The notes under the pieces: generated by a model
The model's database searches: none
Told to the model about the DNA's origin: nothing
What the model saw: only the letters and a program-made list of their open reading frames with translations
Position numbers and translations under genes: made by a program
Shown: piece by piece, positions 1-8,290 of the stretch
How positions within the stretch are numbered: the first letter of the stretch is position 1
How the letters are laid out: every line of letters starts with the position of its first letter
Assembly: GCA_900315105.1 (NCBI GenBank)
Contig: OMXX01000026.1
Location: 11,485 to 75,484, forward strand
Direction: 5' to 3'
Source of the DNA: an uncultured Prevotellaceae bacterium
Lineage (GTDB): Bacteria; Bacteroidota; Bacteroidia; Bacteroidales; Bacteroidaceae
Length of the DNA: 64,000 bases

Positions 1-511
1 AGATGAGTTTGTTTTTTGCCTCTTCCTCTTTTCGTGCGTATGGGAGGAAATAGATTATTGTGGAGGCGAGGAACTTGCAGATACTATCAACCATGATGAA
101 GATGAATGGGTTGTCATACTCTGTCTGCAAGGCTACGAGGGCATGGAACATCACCAGATAGTATATGATAAGACTAAGCACGCCGTATGTTCCGATGTGC
201 GAGTCTTTCATTATCTCGAGTGTTCGTTCACGTGTCGTTCCTCCTCCAAAACCGTCGAAGAAATCTGCAAAACCGTCTTCGTGCAAGGCGCCTGTAACGA
301 GGATGCGGGATATCAGGGTTGCGATAATGGCAAGCGACAGAGGCATTATCATCTGGGCAAGCCAGAATACGAGTGCCATGATTCCGCCTGTTAGCCAACC
401 CGCTACTGGCCATAGAGGCACTACTTGTTCGTAGTACTTCTTTGGAACATCGGCTATCCTCCAGAAGGGTATGCGCGTGAAGAATATGAGAGATGCAAGG
501 AGTCGATACAT
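1..511 (-). CDS. cobS: Adenosylcobinamide-GDP ribazoletransferase (cobalamin synthase), 3' end outside window
   Basis: CobS joins adenosylcobinamide-GDP to alpha-ribazole (phosphate), the last assembly step of cobalamin, in the inner membrane. Translating the minus strand from the ATG at 511 gives a hydrophobic protein starting MYRLLASLIFFTRIPFW. It carries the family hallmarks GALHEDGFADFFDGFGGG and, further on, IMKDSHIGTYG, the acidic and glycine motifs of cobalamin synthases. About 170 codons are present and the C-terminal third lies beyond position 1. The start is two bases after the cobT stop, so the gene is the last visible member of the cobQ-cobD-cbiB-cobU-cobT-cobS operon. The frame is open throughout the visible part. 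Confidence 0.95.
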   Translation of the reverse strand, partial: MYRLLASLIFFTRIPFWRIADVPKKYYEQVVPLWPVAGWLTGGIMALVFWLAQMIMPLSLAIIATLISRILVTGALHEDGFADFFDGFGGGTTRERTLEIMKDSHIGTYGVLSLIIYYLVMFHALVALQTEYDNPFIFIMVDSICKFLASTIIYFLPYARKEEEAKNKLI

Positions 512-513
512 AT

Positions 514-1575
514 CTAAAAAAACTTCGTTATCTCCGCATGTGCGAAGTTATCCATTTCGTTAATCATATTCACGGCACTCTGTACGATAGGGTAGGCGCA
601 GAGAGCGCCCGTACCTTCGCCAAGTCGCATATCGAGATGCAGAAGTGGCTTGGCGTTCATGGCATCAAGCATGAGCTTATGCCCTCCCTCGTCGCCACAA
701 TGGCCGAAAATGGCATAATCCATCACGATCTTGTTGAGCTTTGAGGCTGCCAGCATACAGGCACTCATGATGAAGCCATCCACAAGGATTATCATGCCGA
801 GTTCGGCAGCACGGAGCATTCCACCAATGGCACATGCCATCTCGAAACCAGAGAAATAACGTATGGTATAGGCTGGGGTACTGTTCTTCGGAAATGCGGC
901 ATAATAGTTGTCTATGCTTGCCTTTAGCACCTCGTATTTATGTTTGACGCCCTCAAGATTCAATCCCGACCCTGCACCAACGCATTCTGTAAGCGGTATA
1001 CCGAGGAATAGATGCATCAGAATGCTTGACGGACTGGTGTTTCCTATTCCCATCTCCCCAAAGCAGATTATGTTGCAGCCCTCATCGTGGCATTTGTCAA
1101 CCATCTCAGCTCCTATGGCGAGACATCTGGCAAATTCGTCTTCGCTCATAGCTGCCTCATGGAGGAAGTTGCGAGTACCATATCCCACTTTCCGCTGAAT
1201 GATGTGCGGGTATTTCTCCGTAGGAAAGTCGTAATCCACACCGGCGTCAACCACAAGAAGTTTGAAACCATGCTGACGACAGAACATATTCACGCCTCCT
1301 CCGCCTTTTCCGTAGTTTATCATCTGTTGCCAGGTAACCTCACGAGGCGAAAATGATACGCCCTCACGCTCTATACCGTGGTCGCCTCCGAAGAGAATGT
1401 GACAAGGATGCGTGAGCTTTGGGGATAGTGTATGCTGAATTAATCCTATCTGAAGTGCGAGAGACTCCAGACGGCCGAGAGATCCCTTCGGCTTGTTGAG
1501 GTTGTCGATTTTTGATCGAAGGCTATCGGCAAGGGATGTGTCCGAGTATATTGTAGGTATATTATATTCTTTCAT
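514..1575 (-). CDS. cobT: Nicotinate-nucleotide--dimethylbenzimidazole phosphoribosyltransferase
   Basis: CobT transfers phosphoribose from nicotinate mononucleotide to the lower-ligand base, making alpha-ribazole phosphate for the nucleotide loop. The 353-residue product has the usual full length. KPKGSLGRLE lies at residues 28-37 and MRLGEGTGA near residue 316; Glu320 in that motif corresponds to the catalytic base of the family. The middle contains the glycine-rich GEMGIGNTSPSS segment that shapes the phosphate site. The ATG overlaps the cobU stop by four bases (ATGA type), which indicates translational coupling. Homologues use various bases, so the lower ligand (benzimidazole or adenine) cannot be read from the sequence. 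Confidence 0.97.
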   Translation of the reverse strand: MKEYNIPTIYSDTSLADSLRSKIDNLNKPKGSLGRLESLALQIGLIQHTLSPKLTHPCHILFGGDHGIEREGVSFSPREVTWQQMINYGKGGGGVNMFCRQHGFKLLVVDAGVDYDFPTEKYPHIIQRKVGYGTRNFLHEAAMSEDEFARCLAIGAEMVDKCHDEGCNIICFGEMGIGNTSPSSILMHLFLGIPLTECVGAGSGLNLEGVKHKYEVLKASIDNYYAAFPKNSTPAYTIRYFSGFEMACAIGGMLRAAELGMIILVDGFIMSACMLAASKLNKIVMDYAIFGHCGDEGGHKLMLDAMNAKPLLHLDMRLGEGTGALCAYPIVQSAVNMINEMDNFAHAEITKFF

Positions 1576-2114
1576 TTGTTTGGGGCTTTAAGAATAAAAG
1601 GCAGACCTGAAACCATCATTATCACTTCGTCAGCTTTCTGGGCAATATACTGGTTAAACCAGCCCATAAGGTCGGTGAAGCGTCTTTGTATGGCATTCGC
1701 GCTAACACCACCCAGTCCTATCTCGTTGGTAACGAAAATGAAAGTGGCGTCTTGCGAGGTGAAACGGTCAAACTCGTCCTTGAGTTCGGCAAGCGTCTTA
1801 TCCACATCGGGAAGTTCTTCGCCTTTGGCATCACGGAAGAAGAAATTTGTTGCCCATAGTGTGCAGCAATCTATGAGTACCACATTTCCGTTCACATCAT
1901 GATGGCTCGGATATAGTTCTTCCTCTATATTCGTCCAGTTAGGTCCACGTCGAGCCTGATGCCTTGCCACCCGTTCCCGAAACTCATCATCCCAGATATG
2001 AGCTGTGGCGAGATATACGGGCGTAGGACTTAGCGATAATGCCAGTTCCTCAGCCTTTGTGCTCTTTCCAGAGCGTTGACCGCCAGTTATTAGGTATATT
2101 GTCCTACTTGTCAT
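1572..2114 (-). CDS. cobU: Bifunctional adenosylcobinamide kinase / adenosylcobinamide-phosphate guanylyltransferase
   Basis: CobU phosphorylates adenosylcobinamide and then guanylylates it to adenosylcobinamide-GDP, the substrate of CobS. The 180-residue protein starts with the P-loop GGQRSGKS (residues 11-18). It has the DDEFRERVARHQ segment, where His52 matches the histidine that is transiently GMP-linked in the family. The start ATG directly follows a short tandem repeat at 2115-2148 that also encodes the end of cbiB, so the gap between the two genes consists entirely of repeat sequence. The stop overlaps the cobT start by four bases. Confidence 0.96.
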   Translation of the reverse strand: MTSRTIYLITGGQRSGKSTKAEELALSLSPTPVYLATAHIWDDEFRERVARHQARRGPNWTNIEEELYPSHHDVNGNVVLIDCCTLWATNFFFRDAKGEELPDVDKTLAELKDEFDRFTSQDATFIFVTNEIGLGGVSANAIQRRFTDLMGWFNQYIAQKADEVIMMVSGLPFILKAPNK

Positions 2115-2148
2115 TAGTTTAGTGTTTAGAGTTTAGTGTTTAGAGTTA
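2113..2148. repeat. Two tandem copies of a CTCTAAACACTAAA-type repeat at the cbiB/cobU junction
   Basis: Read on the minus strand, the motif CTCTAAACACTAAA occurs twice in tandem. The first copy encodes the last seven residues of CbiB (LTLNTKL) and its stop codon; the second fills the spacer before the cobU ATG. A related stretch occurs in frame inside cobB at 17107-17135, giving LSTLNPKLAK. Only sequence similarity is claimed; its origin is unknown. Confidence 0.7.
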
Positions 2149-3073
2149 ATATCGCGCAAATTCCAACAGTTATGATTTCTGCTAAGAGGCATACGATGAT
2201 GCTTTTACGCATATCGCGAGTTGTGAGTTCGCGATCATTAGTGCCTATATATGGCTTATAGAAATACTCGCCAAAGTAGTTGTGCGGACCTCCGAAACGG
2301 CAGTTGAGTATGCCTGCAAGGGCAGCTTCCGGCCAACCGCTATTGGGGGAGGCGTGTTGTGGTCCGAAATGGAAGACGAAACGGAGCAATCGCCATTTGT
2401 TCCATACAGGGGCTACGATAATCATCAGCAAGGCTGTTATTCTTGCCGGGATATAGTTGGCTATATCGTCGATATGGGCTGCCCAGCATCCGAAATCCTT
2501 GTATCGCTCATTCTGATAGCCCACCATAGAGTCGAAGGTATTGATGAGCTTGTAGGTCAGCATTCCAGGTACCCCCAATATCGCGTACCAGAAAAGAGGG
2601 GCGATAACGCCGTCGCTAAGGTTTTCCGCAAGAGTCTCAAGAGCGGCTGTGCGTATCTCCTGTGGGGATAGCTCACTTGTGTCACGCCCAACGATTCTCG
2701 CTACCTGTTTGCGACCTTCCTCAGTACTTCGGTCAACAGCCTCGAAAACCATTCTAACCTCTTTGCGAAGAGTGTGTCCGGCAAGGCAATAGAAGATGAG
2801 TATTGTGTTTATTGCTATTGCGATATAAAGAGGCATTGGCAAAAGGTTAAGCAAGGCCCAAGAGATGCCGAAAAGCAAAGCTATGCTGAGGCATACAAAG
2901 ACGGCTCCTTTCAGCTTTCTATGCCTGTCCTTATTCAGCCTCTTCTCACCCATCGCTATCCATTTTCCGAACCATACGATAGGATGTGGTAACCTTGACG
3001 GGTCGCCAAAGATAAGGTCGAGAAACCAACCTATGGCTAATGCCATTCCACTATATCCTATCAATGTTTCCAT
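2126..3073 (-). CDS. cbiB: Adenosylcobinamide-phosphate synthase (CbiB)
   Basis: CbiB is an inner-membrane enzyme that attaches (R)-1-amino-2-propanol phosphate or its relatives to adenosylcobyric acid. The 315-residue protein has the expected hydrophobic profile. Its N-terminal block contains LDLIFGDPSRLPHPIVWFG, a CbiB signature, followed by later motifs such as LSDGVIAPLFWYAILGVPG and GWPEAALAG. The 5' end overlaps the 3' end of cobD by 23 bases. The final residues are encoded by the tandem repeat at 2113-2148, so the C-terminus has probably been altered by repeat insertion. The partner step, threonine-phosphate decarboxylation, is encoded directly upstream. Confidence 0.96.
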   Translation of the reverse strand: METLIGYSGMALAIGWFLDLIFGDPSRLPHPIVWFGKWIAMGEKRLNKDRHRKLKGAVFVCLSIALLFGISWALLNLLPMPLYIAIAINTILIFYCLAGHTLRKEVRMVFEAVDRSTEEGRKQVARIVGRDTSELSPQEIRTAALETLAENLSDGVIAPLFWYAILGVPGMLTYKLINTFDSMVGYQNERYKDFGCWAAHIDDIANYIPARITALLMIIVAPVWNKWRLLRFVFHFGPQHASPNSGWPEAALAGILNCRFGGPHNYFGEYFYKPYIGTNDRELTTRDMRKSIIVCLLAEIITVGICAILTLNTKL

Positions 3074-4109
3074 TCTTTAGTATGTTGAGTAGGAGGGTGT
3101 TTTCCTCAAAAGTCTGTACCGCAATTCTAAAGTGATGTTCATCTAGACCTTTGAAGTTGCTTGCATCGCGGATAAGTATGCCGTGATTGTTGGCAAGGAA
3201 ATCCTTGAGTTGGGCGGCTGTGGTATTCTCAATTCGGCAGAGAAGTATGTGGGTGTCGCTCGGATAGACGGTTATTCCGTCAATAGCAGACAGCTCTCTT
3301 GCCACTCGTTCTCGCTCTGCCATAAGAGCGTTGAGGTCGAGAGTATAGTCATTTCTATGAGCGAGGAGATAATGGGCAGCCTCTATTGCGAGTTGGTTTA
3401 CCGCCCAGGGCATCCTGCATTCTCGGATTTTTGAAAGGAGAGAGGCAGGACCTGTAATATAGCCGATACGAAGTCCTGGAATGGCAAACTCCTTTGTCAT
3501 AGAGTGAAGGGTAATGACATTAGGAAATTGATTCTTACATCCTATTAACGGCTTTTGCGTGAATGGCGCATAGCTCTTATCAATAATGAATATGATATCG
3601 GGGTGAGAGGCTATAGCTGATTCAAGTATCTCCTTCGGAATGACCTGTCCTGTCGGGTTGTTGGGGTTGCAGAGCCAGAGTAGTAGCCCCCCCCGTCCCC
3701 CCGAGGGGGGTGAATTTAAGATGCAAGAGATACTATCTAAGTGCTCCCCCCTCGGGGGGATGGGGGGGGCTACTATCTCGTGCTTATATTGTTTACACGC
3801 ATCCTCATATTCTGTAAATGTTGGTTGAAGAATAAGTGAAGACGCTTGTGTAAATGCCTGAGCTATAAGGTATATAGCTTCGGTAGCCCCATTTGTCACT
3901 ATCACGTTTTCCGGCGAGAGATTATGAAGAGTGGCAATCTCTTTCTCAAGGTCTGAAGGGGTAGGCTGCGGATAGTTACGAATACAATCCATCCTACTGG
4001 CAAGATGGGCATAAAGTCCGTCGTGACAGAAATGGTTATAGACATTAGAACTGAAGTTTATCCTAATGTCCTTGTACTTGTATGTATCATCACCATGACC
4101 GTTGAGCAC
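3051..4109 (-). CDS. cobD: Threonine-phosphate decarboxylase (CobD), PLP enzyme with a repeat-encoded insert
   Basis: CobD decarboxylates L-threonine O-3-phosphate to aminopropanol phosphate for CbiB. The 352-residue fold-type I PLP protein shows the HisC/CobD family features: NPNNPTG near residue 148, the PLP-contacting Asp177 in IIDKSY, and Lys206 in SMTKEFAIPGLRIGY. Context, operon position before cbiB and the TKEFAIPGLR signature favour CobD over histidinol-phosphate aminotransferase. Residues 113-142 (PPIPPRGEHL to PPSGGRGG) are encoded by a complete 91-bp pair of inverted G/C palindromes and lie just before the strand that leads into NPNNPTG. The family lacks such a segment as far as I know. 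The reading frame stays open, so the enzyme is probably functional. Confidence 0.92.
   Translation of the reverse strand: MLNGHGDDTYKYKDIRINFSSNVYNHFCHDGLYAHLASRMDCIRNYPQPTPSDLEKEIATLHNLSPENVIVTNGATEAIYLIAQAFTQASSLILQPTFTEYEDACKQYKHEIVAPPIPPRGEHLDSISCILNSPPSGGRGGLLLWLCNPNNPTGQVIPKEILESAIASHPDIIFIIDKSYAPFTQKPLIGCKNQFPNVITLHSMTKEFAIPGLRIGYITGPASLLSKIRECRMPWAVNQLAIEAAHYLLAHRNDYTLDLNALMAERERVARELSAIDGITVYPSDTHILLCRIENTTAAQLKDFLANNHGILIRDASNFKGLDEHHFRIAVQTFEENTLLLNILKNGNIDRI
3683..3773. repeat. Complete paired palindromic element inside cobD
   Basis: Two 28-base arms (3683-3710 and 3746-3773) are inverted copies of each other with one mismatch. Each arm is itself a C-run/G-run palindrome with a CCCCCCGAGGGGGG core. 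The 35-base interior contains GATACTATCTAA, which also borders the elements at 12836-12976 and 20738-20878. The whole 91 bp is in frame within cobD and adds about 30 residues. Confidence 0.85.
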
Positions 4110-4152
4110 CTTTTTAAGTTAATAGTGAAAAGTGAATAGTGAATAATTTAAG

Positions 4153-5655
4153 TTACCTATTTTCGCTATATGGGGCTATAATTTCATATAGCCTCTTTAT
4201 ATCCACATATTTCCTCACATGATCTGCAAGGAGGTCGTATTGCCGATCCTTGAACTCCTCGTATGTTTCATTCTTAATTTGCTGTTCCGTATTGTCAGTT
4301 TTGCCTTTGAGAATGAACTCAATAACCGAAGGATTGTCAAGAAATCCGTGGATGTATGTGCCGATGCAGTTAAGACCCTCTAAATCTCCCATAAAGGGAG
4401 ACTTCTTTTCGCATTCCGGCTCCCTCCCTATGGGGGAGGGCGGAGGGAGAGGCTCCTCGGTCCTCCCCTGATGTATCTCATACCCCTTGCACATCTTACC
4501 CTCAAACTCGAACTCCACCTGCTTGGTGGTCTTCTCCGCAGTCATTACGGTTGAGATATTCAGAAGTCCCAAACCCGGAAGTTGCGGAATACTGCCCTCA
4601 ATACCGTCAGGATCAGAAATGGTCTGCCCAAGCATCTGATAACCGCCACAGATTCCGATGACGAGAGTACCGTTCTTGTGAGCGCGAATGATAGCCTGTG
4701 CCACTCCGTTCCTTCTCAGTTCGTAGAGGTCGTCAAGGGTAGCCTTAGTGCCAGGGATGATAATGATGTCGGCCTTCTCAAAATCCTTTATGTTATTGGT
4801 ATAGAAGAGATTGACACGCTCGTCTCGCTCAAGTACGTTGAAATCCGTAAAGTTACTGATATGCCTCAATAGCACCACGGCTATGTTCACCTTGCCTTGC
4901 AGAAGAGAGCGATGTTTCTGCTCAAGTTCCACGCTGTCCTCCTCCTCTATCACAATATCCTTGAACATCGGGACAACTCCAAGCACAGGAACTCCGCAGA
5001 GTTCCTCAAGCATCTTCCTGCCCGACTCAAACAGCCTGAGATCACCACGGAACTTATTGACTATGATGCCCTTGATGCGTGCCTTGTCCTCTGGCGTCTG
5101 TAGCATTATACTGCCGTATGTACTTGCAAAAACGCCACCTCTGTCTATGTCTGCCACAAGAATCACATCAGCATTTGCATGACGAGCCATAGGCATGTTC
5201 ACAAGGTCGGAATCTCTCAGATTTATCTCCGAAACGCTACCCGCCCCCTCCATTACTATAGGATTGTATCTTGCCGCGAGACGGTCGAAAGCCTCACAAA
5301 CGGCTTGTCGCAATTCCTCACGCCCTTCCTTGCGGAAATAGTCGTATGCCGAGCGGTTTCCGATCGGCTTTCCGTTGAGCACCACCTGAGTGGTATGCTC
5401 GGAGTTAGGCTTTAGCAGAAGCGGATTCATATCCGTATGGCAAGGCACACGAGCCGCCTCTGCCTGAACGGCTTGCGCACGACCAATCTCAAGACCCTCA
5501 GGAGTGGCATACGAGTTGAGTGCCATGTTCTGGGCCTTGAAAGGGGCAGGCGAATATCCGTCTTGCAAGAATATACGGCATAAAGCCGTGGCTATCACGC
5601 TCTTACCTACATCGCTACCTGTTCCCACCAGCATTATGGGATGAAGTCTGTTCAA
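4153..5655 (-). CDS. cobQ: Adenosylcobyric acid synthase (glutamine-hydrolysing)
   Basis: CobQ/CbiP amidates four carboxylates of adenosylcobyrinic acid diamide, using ATP and glutamine. The P-loop-like GTGSDVGKS leads the protein. The amidotransferase domain has its cysteine in GICGGYQMLG and its histidine in YIHGFLDN. The frame is open back to 5715, but the promoter at 5713-5743 predicts a transcript starting near 5706. I therefore favour the TTG at 5655 (MNRLHPIMLVGTGSDVGKS); the ATG at 5634 is the alternative. Near the C-terminus, EEPLPPPSPIGREPECEK and the following residues are encoded by a 40-nt palindromic unit (4415-4454) and a smaller relative (4377-4405), inserted between HQGR and LNCIGTYIHG. 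Confidence 0.95.
   Translation of the reverse strand: MNRLHPIMLVGTGSDVGKSVIATALCRIFLQDGYSPAPFKAQNMALNSYATPEGLEIGRAQAVQAEAARVPCHTDMNPLLLKPNSEHTTQVVLNGKPIGNRSAYDYFRKEGREELRQAVCEAFDRLAARYNPIVMEGAGSVSEINLRDSDLVNMPMARHANADVILVADIDRGGVFASTYGSIMLQTPEDKARIKGIIVNKFRGDLRLFESGRKMLEELCGVPVLGVVPMFKDIVIEEEDSVELEQKHRSLLQGKVNIAVVLLRHISNFTDFNVLERDERVNLFYTNNIKDFEKADIIIIPGTKATLDDLYELRRNGVAQAIIRAHKNGTLVIGICGGYQMLGQTISDPDGIEGSIPQLPGLGLLNISTVMTAEKTTKQVEFEFEGKMCKGYEIHQGRTEEPLPPPSPIGREPECEKKSPFMGDLEGLNCIGTYIHGFLDNPSVIEFILKGKTDNTEQQIKNETYEEFKDRQYDLLADHVRKYVDIKRLYEIIAPYSENR
4377..4454. repeat. Palindromic repeat pair inside cobQ
   Basis: Bases 4415-4454 are a 40-nt unit that differs at only a few positions from the units at 8291, 8421, 15761 and 15899. 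Its neighbour at 4377-4405 contains the smaller palindrome TCTCCCATAAAGGGAGA, which resembles the arms of the 12836-12976 element. Together they add roughly 26 residues to the CobQ amidotransferase domain. Confidence 0.8.
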
Positions 5656-5712
5656 TTTCGGACTTTTATTTTCAAGAGTTTTAAGCCTTATTGTTTTTTG
5701 ATGAATTTGTGG

Positions 5713-5743
5713 CAAAGTTACAAACTTTTCCTTATTTTACAAA
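5713..5743 (-). promoter_or_regulatory. Promoter of the cobQ operon
   Basis: On the minus strand a TTTG (5740-5743) is followed after 19 bases by TAACTTTG (5713-5720). This fits the Bacteroidota -33/-7 consensus. Transcription would begin about seven bases further, near 5706, which rules out the longest open frame for cobQ and supports the internal start at 5655. Confidence 0.7.
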
Positions 5744-5794
5744 GAAAAATCATACTTTTTTCTTCTGCTTTTATGTTGTTCCATTCCGAATGGG

Positions 5795-5845
5795 ACTTAC
5801 AAGGGCTTTGGTACGGCTTTGATACGGACTTGCTGCCTATGTTTT
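5795..5845. repeat. Degenerate ACGGACTTG-type tandem repeat
   Basis: GGTACGGCTTTGATACGGACTT and its surroundings are built from loose copies of an ACGGACTTG-like unit. Similar stretches occur at 27195-27250 and 35108-35157, always between genes. Confidence 0.5.
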
Positions 5846-5880
5846 AACTCCGTTCATTAACCTAAGTGAATTCGATGATA

Positions 5881-5990
5881 ATACCATTATAATACCATTA
5901 TATTACCATAATAATACCATAATATTACCATTCGCAATGGTATTTTAATGGTATCTTTATGGTATTTATATGGTATTTATATGGTATTTA
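5881..5990. repeat. Ten 11-bp iterons in inverted 5+5 arrangement
   Basis: The 110 bases divide exactly into ten 11-mers. The first five carry TACCAT (for example ATACCATTATA), the last five carry the reverse complement ATGGTA (for example TATGGTATTTA), with the turn at TTACCATTCGC/AATGGTATTTT. The period is close to one helical turn. The array lies between the divergent cobQ and receptor promoters and nowhere else in the window. It could bind a regulator cooperatively or extrude as a cruciform. The remainder of the 5746-6116 gap shows no gene. Confidence 0.85.
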
Positions 5991-6116
5991 CATAGGAGCC
6001 ACATAGGACATTTCGCCTTGAAAGATGGGACTCGTTATTTATCTTGTATTCCTCGAACTTTTGTTATTTAGCGAAAATAATCTGCAAAAATGTGATAGAT
6101 TATCAAAATTTCTTTT

Positions 6117-6124
6117 TATCTTTG
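6117..6124 (+). promoter_or_regulatory. -7 element of the receptor/cobJ operon
   Basis: TATCTTTG at 6117-6124 followed by GC fits the Bacteroidota -7 box; the -33 region is weak. The leader that follows begins CATCGTAAAAGGTGC, similar to the 5' end of cobalamin riboswitch leaders, but no B12 box follows before the coding start. Confidence 0.5.
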
Positions 6125-6190
6125 CATTTGCATCGTAAAAGGTGCTAGGTTGATAGTATAAAGTAAAAAGAGTAAAGTTTAAAATAAAAA

Positions 6191-8263
6191 GTGAAAAAGA
6201 AGAAAGTTGTTTACCTCGCAGTTATGACGGCTTTTGCTGTGAATGTAAATGCTCAGACAGACAAGACCGTGGAGCTTAACCCTGTAACTGTGACGGGAAC
6301 AGGTACTTATCACAAGGCGGATAACACCCCGATAGCCGTTAAGGTTATCTCTGCAAAGGAACTGAAAGACGCTCAGGTTACGAGTCTTCAGGAGGCTTTG
6401 ACCAAGTTGAGTACTGACATTACGACGCATACTAACGGTATGGGTACTTTCGTGAACTTCAACGGCGTGAGCGATGACTATATAGTTATTCTGGAGAATG
6501 GCAAGAGAGTAAGCGGTGATGACCGCTGGGATCGTATCAGTATTGACAACATAAAGCGAATAGAGATACTCTCGGGGGCAGCAAGTGCCCTGTATGGTTC
6601 GGATGCCATAGCCGGAGTTATCAATATCATTACTGACGAGAGCAAGAAACCAGTAGATGTGACGAGCAGGACACGTTTCTCAAGCAAAGGGCGCTTTGAT
6701 CAGGATGTGAACGTGGATGTTACCCAAGGGAAGTTCTCAAGCTATACATCGTATAACCATCGTCAGGCAGACAACTGGCAAGTGAATAACTATCAGGAGT
6801 TTATGGAGGGCGATGTGTCTGTTCCAAAGCTTACAGGCAGACCGATGTCACAAGGCTTCCGTTCGGAGAATATAAGCGAGAGACTGGAATGGAGATTCTC
6901 AGAGAAGTTTGATGTGTATGCCCGCGGAAATCTCTACGACCATAATACAAAACGTCCGCAGTTGGCAAGCTACTATACTCAGAAGGCTACAAAGGACAAG
7001 GAGACAGGCGAGACGACCTACACCTATACTCCAAAACAGGCTTATACCTACGATATGCATCATCAGTCGTATAATGTAGGGGCAGGAGCACGTTGGACGC
7101 CTAACAAGAATACTCATGTGTATCTTGATATCTATAATGATAACTCCAATTCTGAGTATGACTATTGGCAAACGCTTGATGCAGAGGCTTATAGCGAATC
7201 TAGAAAACGCACGCATTACTGGAACGAGACCTTGAAGGGAATCTTCCGCTTGAATTCTTGGAATAAGCTGTCGGGAGGTGTGGAACTCGTTCAGGAGAAT
7301 CTGAAGAGCGTATCGGATAATATTGAATCTGAGAGCATGAACACTTCAAATCTCTTTGCTCAGGACGAGATACAGATTTGCAATATGCTGGAGGCTGTGG
7401 CAGGTTTCAGATATACGCATAACAGTAATTTCGGTTCTCACTTCACACCAAATGCCGCCTTGTTCTTCCATACAGGAGGTTTCAGGCTTCGTGCAAGCTA
7501 TGCAGGTGGCTACCGCACACCTACCTTGTCGCAACTATATGCTACGGATCAGGCAAAGACCAACAAGCGATATACTCTCAACAACGAGAATCTGAAGCCT
7601 GAGAAAAATGACTTCTGGAATGTGAATGCCGAGTATTCAAACGAGTGGGTTCGCGCGAGCATCAGCACATACGTGAATAAGATTCGCAATATGATCAACT
7701 ATCGCACTATGAGACAGAGCGAGATTGATGCGAGCAGCAAGCTTACGGCAATATACGAGGACGGTTGGACAACAATCCGTCAGCGTGACAATATCGACAA
7801 GGCTACAATCAAGGGCTTGAGCATGAATGTGAAGTTCTTGCTTCCGGGTGGCTTTGCTCTCGGTGGCGGATATACATACACAGATTCAAAGGCAGAGACA
7901 ATGTCGTTCAACTCAGATACTCAGACCTACGAGTATATAGAAACGCCTGTGGATAAGTGTGTTAGGAATGTGGCTAACGTGAATGTGGCTTGGGATAAGA
8001 CATGGAACAGCTATCACCTGAACATCAACCTCAACGGGCATATTCAGGGAGAGCGTTATTCAAGTACATACGGCTATGCTCCTGCCTACTCACAATGGGA
8101 CTTGAACACGAAGCATACAATAGCCTTGAAGAGTTTCACTCTTGAGCCGGGTATTGGTATTGAGAATATCTTCAACAAACGAGATACATCTTACTGGAAC
8201 TCTAACTTCTCAACGGTAAATCCGGGAAGAGCGATGGTGGTGAGTTTGAAGGTGAAGTATTAA
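6191..8263 (+). CDS. TonB-dependent outer-membrane receptor, BtuB-like
   Basis: This is a 690-residue outer-membrane beta-barrel receptor, expected to import a corrinoid or related large ligand with TonB energy. A signal peptide ending AVNVNAQ near residue 22 precedes a plug domain (GVSDDYIVILENGKRV, ALYGSDAIAGVINIIT) and a 22-strand-type barrel ending in VSLKVKY with the terminal aromatic residue. The start codon is GTG at 6191, giving MKKKKVVYLAVMTAFAV. It heads the plus-strand cob operon, which supports cobalamin or cobinamide as ligand, although the substrate is inferred from context only. It is clearly related to the second receptor at 22672-24834. Confidence 0.9.
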   Translation: MKKKKVVYLAVMTAFAVNVNAQTDKTVELNPVTVTGTGTYHKADNTPIAVKVISAKELKDAQVTSLQEALTKLSTDITTHTNGMGTFVNFNGVSDDYIVILENGKRVSGDDRWDRISIDNIKRIEILSGAASALYGSDAIAGVINIITDESKKPVDVTSRTRFSSKGRFDQDVNVDVTQGKFSSYTSYNHRQADNWQVNNYQEFMEGDVSVPKLTGRPMSQGFRSENISERLEWRFSEKFDVYARGNLYDHNTKRPQLASYYTQKATKDKETGETTYTYTPKQAYTYDMHHQSYNVGAGARWTPNKNTHVYLDIYNDNSNSEYDYWQTLDAEAYSESRKRTHYWNETLKGIFRLNSWNKLSGGVELVQENLKSVSDNIESESMNTSNLFAQDEIQICNMLEAVAGFRYTHNSNFGSHFTPNAALFFHTGGFRLRASYAGGYRTPTLSQLYATDQAKTNKRYTLNNENLKPEKNDFWNVNAEYSNEWVRASISTYVNKIRNMINYRTMRQSEIDASSKLTAIYEDGWTTIRQRDNIDKATIKGLSMNVKFLLPGGFALGGGYTYTDSKAETMSFNSDTQTYEYIETPVDKCVRNVANVNVAWDKTWNSYHLNINLNGHIQGERYSSTYGYAPAYSQWDLNTKHTIALKSFTLEPGIGIENIFNKRDTSYWNSNFSTVNPGRAMVVSLKVKY

Positions 8264-8290
8264 AGAAACGGCCAGCGGCCCAAGGCCTAC

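Noticed and set aside
143..744. Plus-strand open frames over the first cob genes
   Set aside because: They are antisense to cobS and cobT, both of which show strong family motifs.
5656..5715. Longer N-terminus for CobQ
   Set aside because: The extra codons lie at or upstream of the predicted transcription start, and the family begins at the P-loop segment.
5881..5990. CRISPR array
   Set aside because: The units are 11 bp, contiguous and inverted in the middle, without spacers, and no cas genes are in the window.
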